From Hanleya hanleyi (Eukaryota; Mollusca; Polyplacophora; Lepidopleurida; Hanleyidae): a stretch of 64,000 nucleotides of DNA. The stretch is from NCBI GenBank assembly GCA_036873755.1, contig JAVTVY010017194.1, forward strand, positions 1-64,000, read 5' to 3'. Positions 48,801-60,599 of the stretch are shown in pieces. The notes beneath the pieces were generated by a model, which had not been told where the DNA came from, did not search any database, and worked only from the letters and a program-made list of their open reading frames with translations. Each line of letters starts with the position of its first letter. Position 1 is the first letter of the stretch. The position numbers and the translations under genes are program-made.

Positions 48801-49785
48801 TACAGATTTTCTCGTGTTGATGTAAGTTGGTGGAACGGTGAAACACCCGATGGCATTGGGCGCAACTGTAAGACTGAGCGTACTGGCTCATATTGTAGAT
48901 CAGCGAAAAATGACTCACGCCATTGTAGTCGAAAACATTGACTTTCATTGTAGAAGCATACCGTTCTGTTGAACGACGAACCAATTCAGCCACAAATGTA
49001 TCCTCCTCGCATTGTAATCGGTATACAAAGATATTGATGTTGAACAGTGTTTCCACGTCATCCAAATTCTTGAACGGGACTCCACGGAAGTGCCGCTCAT
49101 CCAAGTCTTGCTGCTCTAAGTACTGTTCCCAATAGTGATTGGCCACTTTGTCACAAGCCTTGGGGTCACACTCGTCCACATGCACGGCCAAACACCGAAA
49201 CAAACATTTCCGGTCTTTGTAGGGTCCTTTATGGCCTCCCGTTAATGCATACAGTCCGTGTCGATGAAGCAGCCAAGGGGGGAGTAGTACAGGAGCACCG
49301 ATAGGATGATCTCTCATTTTCGTGACGAAAAATGTGACGTTGGTCACCATTTCCACAAGCCATTGGGTATTGGGGCGTTGCAACCGGGCCCATTCCAATG
49401 GATCCAACGTAGTCAATTGGTCGAGGAGTGGCTCCAGGGAAATCGCATCCGTCACCGTGAACGGCTGGTCAAACACATAGATATTATTGCTGGGGTAATA
49501 ATACCGCACCTGGTCCGTGTCCTTGTGCCGTAAAATATACCCGAATGTCATATTCAACTTGAACGCTGTGACCTGGTCTCTGAAAATGTTCTCAGCGTAG
49601 GTAGACAAATACGTGAGGTCCTGCAGTCGAAAGTTATACAAGTCCAATAGACGACGGTCACGGTGAAAACAATGGCGTATGGTAGCCCAGTGTCGTTGAT
49701 AAATCTCCCTGACACGCTCGTCTTCAGGCAAGACTTCAACCGGAGGTGCTGCTGGGTCCCATGGAAAATCTTCTCCACGTCTCAT
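45891..49785 (-). CDS. polB: Protein-primed DNA polymerase B (one frameshift)
   Basis: Family B polymerase of the protein-primed type, copying the linear Polinton genome. It starts at ATG 49785, inside the right TIR. Two frames are visible: 49785 to about 48045 (N-terminal part) and about 48055 to 45891 (C-terminal part), shifted by one base near 48045. N-terminal features are an OTU-like Cys block (GPYKDRKCLFRCLAVH) with a later His (GVSHFSLIYN), and a C2H2-like finger (CAQCHRVFHRSTNLHQHEKIC in part). Exonuclease motifs are YDFEALL and GFNSGRYDLN, then YNNLDVVPF in the second frame. Polymerase motif A is FDANALYLW, motif B is KLTGNGYYGKT, and motif C is MDTDSAYM. A KLEWSGDAMIALSSKTYYCY block lies near the end. 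About 1290 residues in all, usual for Polintons. Confidence 0.92.
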
Positions 49786-49832
49786 GCTTTCTCTCCTCCT
49801 CTCGTCCAAACACGCTGGTCAGGCAGGCTGGT

Positions 49833-49864
<32 letters not shown>

Positions 49865-50531
49865 CTGGACTGGCAGGTCAGGCTGATCAGGCAGGCAGGC
49901 AGACAGGCAGGCAGGCAGGCAGGCAGGCTGGTCAGGCAGGTCAGGTAAGTCAGAGAGCTCCGCAAGGTAGTGCAATGAATACACCCAATCCACTAAAAAT
50001 CACCTACTTTTATACGTTTTTCTCATGCCGCCATCTTGTACACCGCCATCTTGTATTACAACATGGCCGCCAATGCCGCCACCTTGTAGTATTTACAACA
50101 TGGCCGCCAATACCGCCATGTTGTATTACAACATGGCCGCCAATGCCGCCATCTTGTATTACAACATGGCGCCAATGCCGCCATGTTGTATTACAACATG
50201 GCCATAATCACCGCCATCTTGTATTACAACATGGCCGCCATCTTGTACACCGCCATCTTGTATTACAACATGGCCGCCATCTTGTACACCGCCATCTTGT
50301 ATTACAACATGGCCGCCAATGCCGCCATCTTGTACACCGCCATCTTGTATTACAACATGGCCGCCAATGCCGCCATCTTGTATTACAACATGGCCGACAA
50401 TGCCGCCATCTTGTATTACAACATGGCCGCCAAGGCCGCCATCTTGGTACCACACTTGACCTCAGTGACCCCTGTGACGTCATAGTTACATCCGGGTGAA
50501 AACTGACTCAATTTACTGTATGACTACTACT
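49704..50531 (-). repeat. Polinton right TIR (828 bp)
   Basis: Inverse of 36440-37077. It includes the PolB start codon and leader codons, a longer CCTG/CAGG tract (49814-49935), the TATA box, a less regular array of GCCGCCATCTTG units (50026-50450, some carrying small deletions), GGTCA half sites and TGACGTCA at 50475-50482. The array differs from the left TIR in unit order and number, whereas the flanking single-copy parts are nearly identical. Confidence 0.88.
50007..50014 (-). promoter_or_regulatory. TATA box of right TIR (PolB promoter)
   Basis: TATAAAAG on the minus strand, matching 36828-36835 of the left TIR. It lies about 220 bases before the PolB ATG because of the longer CCTG tract. 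Confidence 0.62.
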
Positions 50532-53500
50532 CTCCTCTCTGTTTTAAGCAATAGGTTTTAGACCTGGGATTCCCTGGTTTTCGAAATATTTAATTGAACA
50601 AAACCGCTTTCTCATTACACATGTATATTTAATAACGTTGACACATTATATATGACATGGTTCTTATTCTAGTATGATATCCTTTTGATAGAAATTATTC
50701 TAATGTCTAGTGACAATTTCCAAAAACAAATCATAAGTTTACAAAATAAAGTAATTATTATTATCTATTGTTCGATTTTAGAAATCTAATAAAGAATTGC
50801 TTTAAAAATTGACTACGAGTAATCCGAATTAAATTTCCTAGATTTATTTACGGTAATTCCTAGTAAATAATAAGTAAAATCCTAACTAAAAAACTATTGA
50901 AATCAGCGTCCATTGAAGTAAAATATTAAATCAAACTCAGCTGTTTCAATCTGCTAAAACAAACACTAGCGAAAAATGCGTTCAGTTTATCTACTATTTA
51001 TTTATGATGACACAACAAAAACATTAGCGTTTCAGCAAGTATCATTGAAACCATTCCCATGGCACCAGATTGTATATCTCCTACTGCCGGATATCATCTG
51101 ACTGTGTTCTATAACGATTATAACGAGGCGCGCGCAGATTTTTTTAGCATGGCTCTCAGCCAATCAGCGTCCTCCGGCTGGACTCTGGATATCCCAGCTA
51201 CAATGTTATACTGTGTGCTCTTGTTGAATTGCTGAGCAGGCTAACTTGATCATATATATAAGATGCATTTTCCATTTATCTCGTATAGCGAGCGATACAT
51301 GCTTCTTGTCTCGATCAAACTTTATAACGACTGATTGCTCATGCGTGCGGCGTTCTTAGAAAGAGGGTGGTACACCGATATATAGTCCAGGCAGTCACAA
51401 ATTAAGACAATGGGAAAATACATTGAAACCTGCTGTACGCTTTACTCTCCCTCACCTTCGACATACATGTACTATGACAGTGTTTATACGATTGCGATTA
51501 ACTGCGGGTTTCGACACGGAATATTATACCGTATCAGAAGTGACGCCCATGATAGTGAACTTTTCACTTAAGGCTCCATGAACCCTAACAGGTTTCCAAA
51601 ATACGGAAATGTGTTTTTCGCATAATCTATATATTCACCATCATGTAGCATCTAGGTTGGTGAAAACAAAATATTTCCTTATACAATTAATTAATCTTTT
51701 AAAATAAACTGTCAGATACGACGTCTGGAGATACCAACCTAAGACTGGATATTTCATCGAGCATTACAGGTGAGCCACGCATGTCTATCTATCACATCGA
51801 TCAAGTGATAAAAAAAAACCCTTCAAACTGCTACAAACAAATAGTATTGAAAATTAAGTAAGATTTAGATTGAGGTATAAATCAATTTACTTGATTGAAG
51901 ATACCACCGGTCATAAATTGACGAAAGTCGTTCCTCAATAGTTTTTGTTTGTTTTGTCCGTTAAAATTTTTACCAAGTTTTTCAGATATAACTCCTATGT
52001 TATTGAGCGAAAAGTCATGAAAGGAGATGATATGATAAGGCGGCATTTCAGCATATACGTAGGGCGGTTGAAATTGAAAAAAAAATAAAATGTCCTATAA
52101 ATAAATGTGTAATAATGTAACGGCAAGAGAAAATATATGTACACAATATGTGAAAGTTCTAGTTCGATTGCGTTATGATTACAGCTATGACATGAAACTG
52201 AAATACACAGCATGTGCTATTTCGTGAAAAATCGAGTCATTTAAACAAACATTAAGACAGAAAGAACCCCTTGGACCAAAACGCCATTTAACCTGCTGAT
52301 GTGCCGTGGCAGTATATCTCCACTGCTAGAAGATCTTTTTGGTCCAAAATGAAAGCTGGTAAAAAGTTTGAAAATTCTGTTTTTGTTCAACTTTCATGTA
52401 CATCAATGACAATGCGACATAAACAAGTGTTTGAAACATTTACTTTGGGGTCTAACAAAATATCAAGGGACACTTTAATATATCTGTGTCAATTCCCCAT
52501 TGACAACCCAAAGATGGAGCGACTGAAATCGATGGTATATATACCGTAACATTTTATATTATTGTATCACTATTGATTGGAATATTACAATAAAAGCTCT
52601 GCGAACAGATCCTTATTTCACCACTGATATCAAACGCGTGTTCTGATCTCATTTTGGCCATATACGCCAGTGCGTCAGGTAAAACTAATCGATTATCACG
52701 TTGCCCGGAAGTCATTACATCCACAATAAACACGTAAGAGCAGACGACAGTTCCCATTCCGGTATTATTCTACAAGTGTTACTATTTTTGTTCCCGTATA
52801 TATTTCAAGGTTGAGGCGGCAGGTTTATTAAGTTTCAGGTATTATATAGTGTGTCATGTTGGGCGTGCTGTACTCCATCAGCATGAAAACAAATACGTAA
52901 ATCTTGGTGATTCAAAGGGTCTTCAAACTGTACGGAATGCATAAAACTATCTTCACTTCTCTGTATAAAGGATTGTTTTATTACCGTTTGGGGATTGAAA
53001 GGCAATGCATTTTCACGTGCAGATTTTATAACCCAGCCAGGCATTGATGTGGTTTTTAGTATGCATGTTGATACGACCAGCGACTTGGACACAAATATTT
53101 TCTTCGAGGTCGTGGTGTACGGAAGGGCGTATTTTCAAAATCCGGGATAGGCCATATAATATTTCCATATATTAAAACTATTTTCGAGAATTTTGGGCAT
53201 GAAAGTTATCCATGCTCACTCCTTTTTTGGAATAGTTTTGATTCCTTTAAACATGATGTAATGGCCAAAAATAAATATTCCTTTCATAGCGTATAGTATA
53301 CACACACACATAGTATATGTTATATTCACATTAATTGCAAAATGGTCATTATATGCTTTAGAATTATATTTTCGGTTAATTCGATCATTTCTTCAATGGC
53401 CCAGCAATTGAAATGAATTTAAAACACAGCGTTTCGAAGAATTTATAACATTAGTCCAGACTGTCTACTTATTTTGTCAGGTTTACTAATTACCGTAAAT

Positions 53501-53846
53501 TGGCTGGTTAGATAACGGAACATTGTGTTCTCGGTCCGTAAAAAAATAAGTTCATCAAATAGATTGTGTCACCACACTATGTCAATACACTGCAGCAGCC
53601 TAAACCAAATAGACAGCGAATATCTCCGACAAACGACGAAATCTTCTTCCGGGCGTGGTTCTTCGTTGTAATCTCGTTTACATATGTTAAGTGTGTGGCT
53701 TTTGAACGCATGTGCATCGACGACCCGCGCTCAGCGGTCGCGTTGGATGTGACGTCAACAGTATAGGCCTTCACCAACCCTTCAACAGTCATTATTTAAC
53801 TAACACGTTATACTCCCAGCATTGTCATACTTTCAAACGCTACACC
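50532..53846. other. Anonymous AT-rich region, possible minus-strand exons
   Basis: No gene family recognised. Minus-strand open stretches at 52835-53092 (NALPFNPQTVIKQSFIQRSE) and 52554-52757 (GQRDNRLVLPDALAYMAKMR) have protein-like composition with Cys residues and might be exons of an unknown gene. Evidence is weak. The rest is AT-rich with a short CA repeat (53301-53312). Confidence 0.3.
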
Positions 53847-53854
53847 TATATAAA
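53847..53854 (+). promoter_or_regulatory. TATA box upstream of the glycosyltransferase gene
   Basis: TATATAAA. A start about 30 bases downstream gives a 5' leader of about 145 bases before ATG 54022. It would exclude the ATG at 53865, which opens a 45-codon frame ending at 54002. Confidence 0.5.
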
Positions 53855-54021
53855 CTGCCCCATCATGGCTGCTTTCTCTAAAACAAAACCTTCATTCGAG
53901 AGAGCTGTTGGAGAAGATCTCGAAAAATGTGTTTGGTGCGTTTTTTCTAAAAGGGCGTGGAACTTGTATAATCTGGAAAAAGGTCCTGCATGGGGAATCT
54001 GACTTGAGATGAGAATAGAAA

Positions 54022-56106
54022 ATGAAGAGAAACATTCGAGTGTTCCTGTACTTTGGATTATGGGTGTTATTGGCACTAATAGCCCTAGTTTTGAATATTC
54101 TAAACGTGGACTGGTCCAGTACCCACATCGCGCAAGGTATCTTCATGGTGATAGTTTTGGGCGTTCTACAAGGCAGCGTGTTGGAGTTTCCCGTCCAAAC
54201 TATAACCACTTTGGTGATTGGAGGCGATAAGCGCAACGATAAGAAAGCTTCCGCAGACAATACTACCATCATTCTGAACTATAACTTACTGGCTACAAGC
54301 AAGGACGATATTGACGAGTGTCTGGAAACCATGTACCAAGCATATATAGACAATTTGGATGGAAACGTCAGCGCTGTTCTGGTCAGCGCCACCGGAAATG
54401 AAAAATTGAAGGATTACGAACTGGAAGTCAGAGACCAGTACCGAGCCGTAATTTATGACGTTCTCTTTAAAGAAGGTGTAGCCTATTCTGAGAAAGAATT
54501 CGACAACGTTGATCCTCTAAGATTGGAACATGTATGGAGAAAATTTGATCATATAAACAGTGCGGTGTTCGTTAGAGAATACCTCGACGATATTTGTGAC
54601 GACTTCGCGCGAGAGTTCATGGTGGTCCATCGCGTGAGTCGCGTGCTCCGGAAGTGCGGCCAATATCAGGACCTGATGCTGCTGTCTGAAGGAGATGACG
54701 AAGCCTACAGCTACACTGACAAGGAATTCTACGGCAAGGCTGCGAGGCCGTACGGTGAACCTCTTTTTCATGATTCAGCGGACGTGGAAAACATTTTTGG
54801 CCGGAAGTTTCACTACACCCTCGTACTCGATGCCGATACCGGACTTCCAAGAAACACTGTGTTCGAACTTTTGTCCATAGCTGCTGCCAACCCGGAAAAA
54901 GGCATAATCCAGCCGTCTATAAAGCTGGACTGTGGTCCTAAAGACACCATGTTTATGCATCTTGAAGCAATGCGACAGGAAATTTATGAACCTATGACAA
55001 ACGCCCTGACCGCCATGCTTGGTCAATCTGGATACTTCGGCAAGGCGATGATCAAGAACAGCGTTTACATTCAGAATGTGATCGGGACACGGGAGAATTT
55101 GATCGAGAGAGTTCCTGTGGACGTCCTCAGCCACGACACGTTCGAGGCTGCCCTGCTTCGGCCTTACTACGCCAGCACGGTTCATTTACTGGAAGCTCCG
55201 AGCTACAACTACATCACTTGGGGTATACGCGAGAGGCGTTGGAACCGAGGGGAGATTATATTGGCTACATACTTTTGGAAGCATCTGATCGGAGTACCGA
55301 TGAGATGGCTGCAAAAGAAGCTTCAAGGGGAGAAGTTTAACGCCACAAAACTCAGGACAGAATCCAAGCTGGACCTTGTAAGTTCTTACGTCGCCCATTC
55401 GGCTCTTCGACAAATGCTTATGAAGCCCTTTTTATTGCTCTTTATTGTGCTGCATGTTAACGTCGATCTTAGATATTCCTACGCGCCCATAATCCTCGTC
55501 ATGTTCATGGTGCTAGTCTTTCCAAAATTCGCCACGTGCAACAAATCAAATATAAAATACGTTGTCATAGAAACGCTGGCATCCATCTTGCAATTCACAC
55601 CGGAAGCCATGGTTGGGACGGTGCGCATAGTCAGGGCGATTCAGGCGAACGTCTGTACAAACTGTAAGTGGGTTCCACAGAGGGCTGTTGAGGAGGAATT
55701 TAAAAACACCAACCCGTTCGTCTCCAGTCTCAAACATTTGTGGGGGTATTCCCTCTTCTCGCTGGTTGTAGCTGTGATAGTTCTTCTATTTTCTGAAAGC
55801 GGGCAGTTGCTGCTTGTTTTATTAACGACGGTCTTTTTGCTGCCGTTTTACACTGGATTCACGTCGTTAACTCTCGATCTGAAATCATCGAGGAATATTC
55901 ACATGTTCAGAGACAATGTTGAACTCGGCAGTAGCAGTTTACCCAGCATCGACGGAAGTCTACAGTCACGTGATATGAACGTTCAGTCACGTGATGGCAG
56001 TCTGCACTCCTCTGATGGGAGCCAAGCCTCCATAGCCGAAATGTCTGAGACTGCTTTCAAATACGACCCGATACGAATCCGTCTTCAATCCCAGTATCAA
56101 GTGTGA
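54022..56106 (+). CDS. Bacterial-like membrane glucan synthase (GT2, MdoH/NdvB-like), intronless
   Basis: 694 residues, one uninterrupted frame; an in-frame stop two codons upstream fixes the start. Two N-terminal membrane segments (about 5-27 and 36-56) come first. A cytosolic GT-A domain follows with LVLDADTGLPRN (DAD at 270-272), NPEKGIIQPS, VPVDVLSHDTFEAALLR (SHD at 370-372) and IRERRWNRGE at 402-411, equivalent to the Q/R-x-x-RW box. Two pairs of membrane segments (about 468-500 and 573-613) and a Ser/Asp-rich tail with QSRDGSLHSSDGS-like repeats complete it. The LDADT-SHD-RRW set is that of processive beta-glucan synthases such as MdoH and NdvB, and differs from animal chitin or hyaluronan synthases in the SHD motif. 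It is likely to make a glucan at a membrane from UDP-glucose; the product is not known. The lack of introns suggests lateral origin or retroposition. Confidence 0.85.
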   Translation: MKRNIRVFLYFGLWVLLALIALVLNILNVDWSSTHIAQGIFMVIVLGVLQGSVLEFPVQTITTLVIGGDKRNDKKASADNTTIILNYNLLATSKDDIDECLETMYQAYIDNLDGNVSAVLVSATGNEKLKDYELEVRDQYRAVIYDVLFKEGVAYSEKEFDNVDPLRLEHVWRKFDHINSAVFVREYLDDICDDFAREFMVVHRVSRVLRKCGQYQDLMLLSEGDDEAYSYTDKEFYGKAARPYGEPLFHDSADVENIFGRKFHYTLVLDADTGLPRNTVFELLSIAAANPEKGIIQPSIKLDCGPKDTMFMHLEAMRQEIYEPMTNALTAMLGQSGYFGKAMIKNSVYIQNVIGTRENLIERVPVDVLSHDTFEAALLRPYYASTVHLLEAPSYNYITWGIRERRWNRGEIILATYFWKHLIGVPMRWLQKKLQGEKFNATKLRTESKLDLVSSYVAHSALRQMLMKPFLLLFIVLHVNVDLRYSYAPIILVMFMVLVFPKFATCNKSNIKYVVIETLASILQFTPEAMVGTVRIVRAIQANVCTNCKWVPQRAVEEEFKNTNPFVSSLKHLWGYSLFSLVVAVIVLLFSESGQLLLVLLTTVFLLPFYTGFTSLTLDLKSSRNIHMFRDNVELGSSSLPSIDGSLQSRDMNVQSRDGSLHSSDGSQASIAEMSETAFKYDPIRIRLQSQYQV

Positions 56107-57390
56107 TCTTATATATTTGTTTCTAGGACTCGAACAATTGTTTATGCACTGCCAGAAATATTATGTCTTTGGGGTGTATTTTAATCTGCTCCTGTCTCGA
56201 CTGAGAGTAAGCGATATATACGTCTCCTTATTTATGTTATTATATAACTATGTGTTATATGACAGCCTCGAAATGTGATGAATATTTATTGGAGTGAAGT
56301 ATTTTGTGTTTGTTTTCGTATAAGAAGCTAAGCTTCACATTTCACGTTTTTCCATGCAAGTGGGACTTTCTTGGCAATTGAGGTCACGGTCGGTTGTTGA
56401 TATTTTGGTCAAAGAGTGACTTAGAAAGTCAAACACGCGAAAATTACGCCAACATCAGTTAACGCCATTTTGTTTTGTTCTTTTTCTACATTTTAACCCT
56501 CCAACTGAAAAGCGTTAAAAGAATAAAAAAGACGGTTCTATATATACAGAATATACTTTGCCGATGTAGCCCTGGTTTCTGAAAGAATACAAAAAAGGCT
56601 GAAGTATTAGTGTCGTTCTCCATTTGATATACAAGTTGAAGTAGGCGTTGTATGAGCGTTGGTCAGCACGTGTCTCATGGCTTTGGCGTTGTATGAGCGT
56701 TGGTGACTTCGTTCTTGATATAGGTATGCCTATATAGTGATTTCTGAGATCTCTTTTTAATTTTCAGTATTTTTGAGCAAGAATTATTGCATATTTGTTT
56801 TTCAACAAATACCTCCGTACACTATTTATAACCATATTTTGTACGATTTTATTTGTGATTTCATTTCATATATGATGATGATGCTGAGTTTGTGTAGGCT
56901 CCTATGTACGTTCAGAGTAGAATTCATTATAGCTGCAAGCGGGCGTAAACGATTACACCTATAGTTTTAGTAAAATTCCAGGCGTTCTTCAGTTCCGGAT
57001 ATTTCAGAAGAGCGCGGATTGATGAATTTACATGGTTATATCACGAACGTTAACTATAGACTTCTTATTTAATTATATTGCACCTGATTTTGTCTCCTTT
57101 CACAAGTGTATCTTACAACCGGCAATCCTTCAAAGTCACATAATGTCATTTTCACATGTTCGGCTGTTTCCGCCAATGCGGAAAAGTCCGGATGACAATA
57201 GCTGCTACAATTTGTTCATCTCTCAGAATATATCAGTTTAGATTTCGAATATTTTCCAGCTATTTTCTATGACACGAGGTCTTTTATTTCTTCGTTCAAA
57301 TTCATTGAAAATACATGCACGCTATGGCGACACTTTAGCGTGTATATGTATTTCCAAATGTACCTTTTAAAAACCTGACTTGTTTGTCTC
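56107..57390. other. Glycosyltransferase 3' UTR and anonymous flank
   Basis: A poly(A) signal AATAAA lies at 56522-56527, about 415 bases after the stop. A short duplication GGCGTTGTATGAGCGTTGGT occurs at about 56645 and 56684. No further gene is recognised. Confidence 0.5.
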
Positions 57391-57826
57391 ATGCTGTCTT
57401 TTTATTTCGTTATTTCGAAAAGACTGGATGCTGTCTTTTATTTCGTTATTTCGAAAAGACTGGGATAAACAGAATTCTCTACTAGATGACTCCCTACCAT
57501 TTTCTTGAAAATGACTCAACAAAGGTAGAAATACTGAACTGCCAAAATGGACATCAAGTAATTACTTGCAGTTACCGTACCTTACTTACTATACTTTACC
57601 ACCGTAACGTCATGTTAGTGAGTGGATCGAACCTGTATGGTCCAGGGTTGTTATCTTTTTGTTTTGTTCATTTTTTCCTTATTTTATTACGGGGGCGCAC
57701 ATTCTCATTTTGTAAGAAAAGGGGTATAGTCTAGAAAAGGGGTATAGTCTAGAAAAGGGGTAGCGGAAATTCTTTTATGGACGACGGATGATTATTGAAT
57801 GTCGGATCTGACGCTTGCTATAGACA
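57391..57826. repeat. Two minisatellites and a MITE-A fragment
   Basis: A 37-bp unit (ATGCTGTCTTTTTATTTCGT ...) is repeated at 57391 and 57428. AAAAGGGGTATAGTCTAG is repeated three times at 57716-57765. Right after, TGGACGACGGATGATTATTG ... CTGACGCTTG (57780-57820) matches the last 50 bases of MITE-A. Nothing coding. Confidence 0.6.
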
Positions 57827-58870
57827 TAACCGCATGAAAGAAATATAATTACGAAATTGGCAGCTTCAACAAACACCAAATCATTTTATTTGACCTTTTT
57901 TGTTGAGAGATCGGGTCTTACAACACAATATCGGTAAGTGTCGAATTGAACAGAAATCAACTGAACTTTTAAACTCAACTATCTGGAATATGAGAACTTG
58001 GCAAACTTAGTTTCCCATGCATACTTTCTAATTAATATCTATCATACATATGGAGGTAATTAACGCAGGACTCCATCGCAACTGAGAAATACAAGTGGGC
58101 TGTTTATTCAGTTTAACAATCCCTCCCCATTAATTTATAACAAAGCATCCGAGCCCAAATTTACCTGCTACAACGGCTCACGGAAGGGTGGTATAACGTG
58201 AAAAGTTACAAATGTCACGTTTTTCTCCTATAGTCCACAAATCTCTCACACGCGCCATTTAACTCGTTAAACAAAATAGTTACCCGGTGCGTACGTTATA
58301 TCTGTGATGTTTGTAAACAGACAAAAAAACTGAATTATGGCGTCTCGTTTTAGTCCCAATTAAGGAAATCCAAGTTACGTGATATTTTATATTTCAAATT
58401 TTTTAGACTTTATATATGTTTATTAAATTATATTTCTGCATTTCTGGCTGGTCCAGTTGTAGCTTTTGAAGTTATTTATTTCAGTAATAAAACTGTTATA
58501 TGTTATATTATATGTTTTGCTAACTTTATTTCCCTGTTTGTTTTATTTTTGTTGTTTATTTCCGATATTTCTAAATATTGGGTGTTTATCATAATGCTGT
58601 ATAATACACACACCCTATATCCGAGTTTTGCTTAGCAGTGGAAACGCTATTCAACCGGTGTGCCTATTTCTTACGACAGGTATGTCAGCCAATTAGATTT
58701 CTTTACATATATTCTATGGTGGTGGGCAATATTATATTGGAATACTCATTTATGGGGAACGACAATTGTTGTTTCTATAGGTCTGTTTTCAAATCTTGAT
58801 CCGTATCCTCTTTAATCTCAATTTTTCGTACCTCTTATCGAGTATGGAACATACTTAGAATTATCTGCGA
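57827..58870. other. Anonymous AT-rich region
   Basis: No coding frame, RNA or transposon feature could be supported. Confidence 0.4.
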
Positions 58871-58959
58871 TACAATATGTCAGAATGCCGAATGCTATAT
58901 CCAATGAAGTGGAATTTGCATGTATTCACATGGCCGTCGTCCATAAACGAATATCCGCT

Positions 58960-59100
58960 GTATAATGACATGGTCAGTGTACGTGTTATGGGCATTGCAC
59001 ATGTACTTGGGTATTGTACATTTATATGGATCCTGTGCATGTACATGGGTATTGTACATTTAAACGGATCGTGTACATGTTCATGGGCAGTGTACACCAA
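58960..59100. repeat. Short tandem repeats of GTACATGGGTATTGTACATT type
   Basis: A unit of about 35-39 bp with GTACxTGGGTATTGTACATTT is repeated three times. The repeats make open frames on both strands, which I regard as a by-product of the repeat. Confidence 0.65.
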
Positions 59101-60599
59101 ACCACATAAGAATTGCATCTGATTATAGATGGAAAGCATATAGACCAGATACTGAGAAGCCCGTCCACCCCTCATTTACCATGATCTACTGGGAGCAGGG
59201 AAAACGAAGAGGGTATTATGAAATTATGAAGTTATTAGTATAACTCGAAGGTTATGCATGCAGCGCCACGACCTCAGAGAATAAAAAGTATCTATTATTC
59301 ATGTAGTGCTGAGATAAGCCTTCAAGAAATATTGGTTTGAATTGTCAGTACGCTACTCTTCTTTTAACCCCATAGTCAAGTATTAGATTTTCGTATTAAC
59401 TCGTCGTATTTTTCCCCAACGACTCAAAGACTTTATGAAAACCCACGAAGATGTGTCTGAACATGAACATCAAAAGTTGAAGACAAATATACTCGACGGT
59501 GTTACAATGCCAAGGCTCAAATATTTAGTGGCAGAAAAACTTGTACAAGCCGAAGACGGTCAACAAAGTCCATCTCACATTGGCTTAAACGGGATGATTC
59601 TATGAAGGAGGAATGTGGTGAAGATATCGATGAGAGGAAGCAGCTCTATTTATGTTCATTGAGAAGCTGAGCTGCGTGAAATGGCCATGCAGGATTATCT
59701 TCCAACAATGAAGAAGTGACAACGTCAAAAGTGATTATATTCATGGTTTCAAAGTGCATACAATAGTGACTATGAGGAAATTATCCGCTGCTGATAATAA
59801 GCTTACTTCCAAGCTGAATATTTTCATTAGAATACTTCACTAATTGTCTATGTCTTACGGACTCGATTACCGGAGAAAATTTTCAAAATTACGTAAAACA
59901 ATTTTTTGGCATATTTCCAAAATATAGTATTAATTATTTCCCGAGATTAAGTAATTTTCGTGGAAAAAAAGAGATTCATTTTATTAAATTGTATCCATCA
60001 GAATTTCAGTTAGATAATAGGGCTATAATTGCACGGCGCTAATCGGACTAAAATTTCTGCCTCCAGGTAGCTGGTGATGTCTCACTTCGTGGTGTACCGG
60101 TGATTCACATTTAATTCTGATGACCGATCAATTGCTGATCACAGCCTGTGATGTTTTGCCCGTTATATCCGCTTAAACATCACACAGGTTGCACATTTAC
60201 GGTATCTAATACCGTTTACGTTTCCCATCCGATTAAAGAACACCTATCTTCTCGTATTGTTGCGGCGGTGGCGGGATATGTGGAGGAAATGTGGAGGGTG
60301 AATGGAGTCACGTCCGGATGAAAGATCACGACCGGGTCAAAGATCATGGGCAGGAGAAACGCCTCAAATTCGAAGAGATTCTTCAGAGGTAGAATCAAGG
60401 GAATATCCGTTTCATTTGGATATACATTTTATCTCCTAATAAGAAAGAAACACAACCAGGACTATGTGAGCGGAAACACATCCTATAGCATGTGGTGTGC
60501 CTCGCGTGCGGCAGATCACGGTTCACACCGGAGAGGTGCAAAGTCCTTACACCATTGATGCGCGAGGTACTATGACTTCGATGGAATAGGCCGAGCAGT
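59101..60599. other. Anonymous region, no supported gene
   Basis: AT-rich to about 60000, then more GC-rich. No recognisable coding or structural feature. Confidence 0.4.

Larger units (their letters stand above)
36440..50531 (+). mobile_element. Polinton/Maverick (adintovirus-like) element, about 14.1 kb
   Basis: Long terminal inverted repeats enclose the full Polinton gene set: retroviral-type integrase, packaging ATPase, minor and major capsid proteins, adenovirus-type cysteine protease and protein-primed DNA polymerase B. Several accessory genes are added. All genes but PolB are on the plus strand, and PolB converges on them from the right. The outermost matching bases are AGTAGTAG (36440) and its complement (50531); homology is unmistakable from TTTCACCCGG at 36470 / 50501 inward. 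No 6-bp target duplication is evident at these limits. Four core genes carry single-base frameshifts, so the copy is not functional as read. Confidence 0.93.

Noticed and set aside
47363..49778. Several open frames opposite to or overlapping PolB.
   Set aside because: Shadows of the PolB coding sequence without motifs of their own.
36440..50531. A clear 6-bp Polinton target duplication.
   Set aside because: Flanks of neither the AGTAGTAG limits nor the TTTCACCC limits match, so none is claimed.
53712..54002. Frame ending just before the glycosyltransferase start, as its N-terminus.
   Set aside because: It is in another frame, ends at 54002, and an in-frame stop lies two codons before ATG 54022. 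The TATA position suggests most of it is upstream of or in the leader.
58861..59175. Frames of 81 and 104 residues on opposite strands.
   Set aside because: Both come from a GTACAT-type tandem repeat. No domain.
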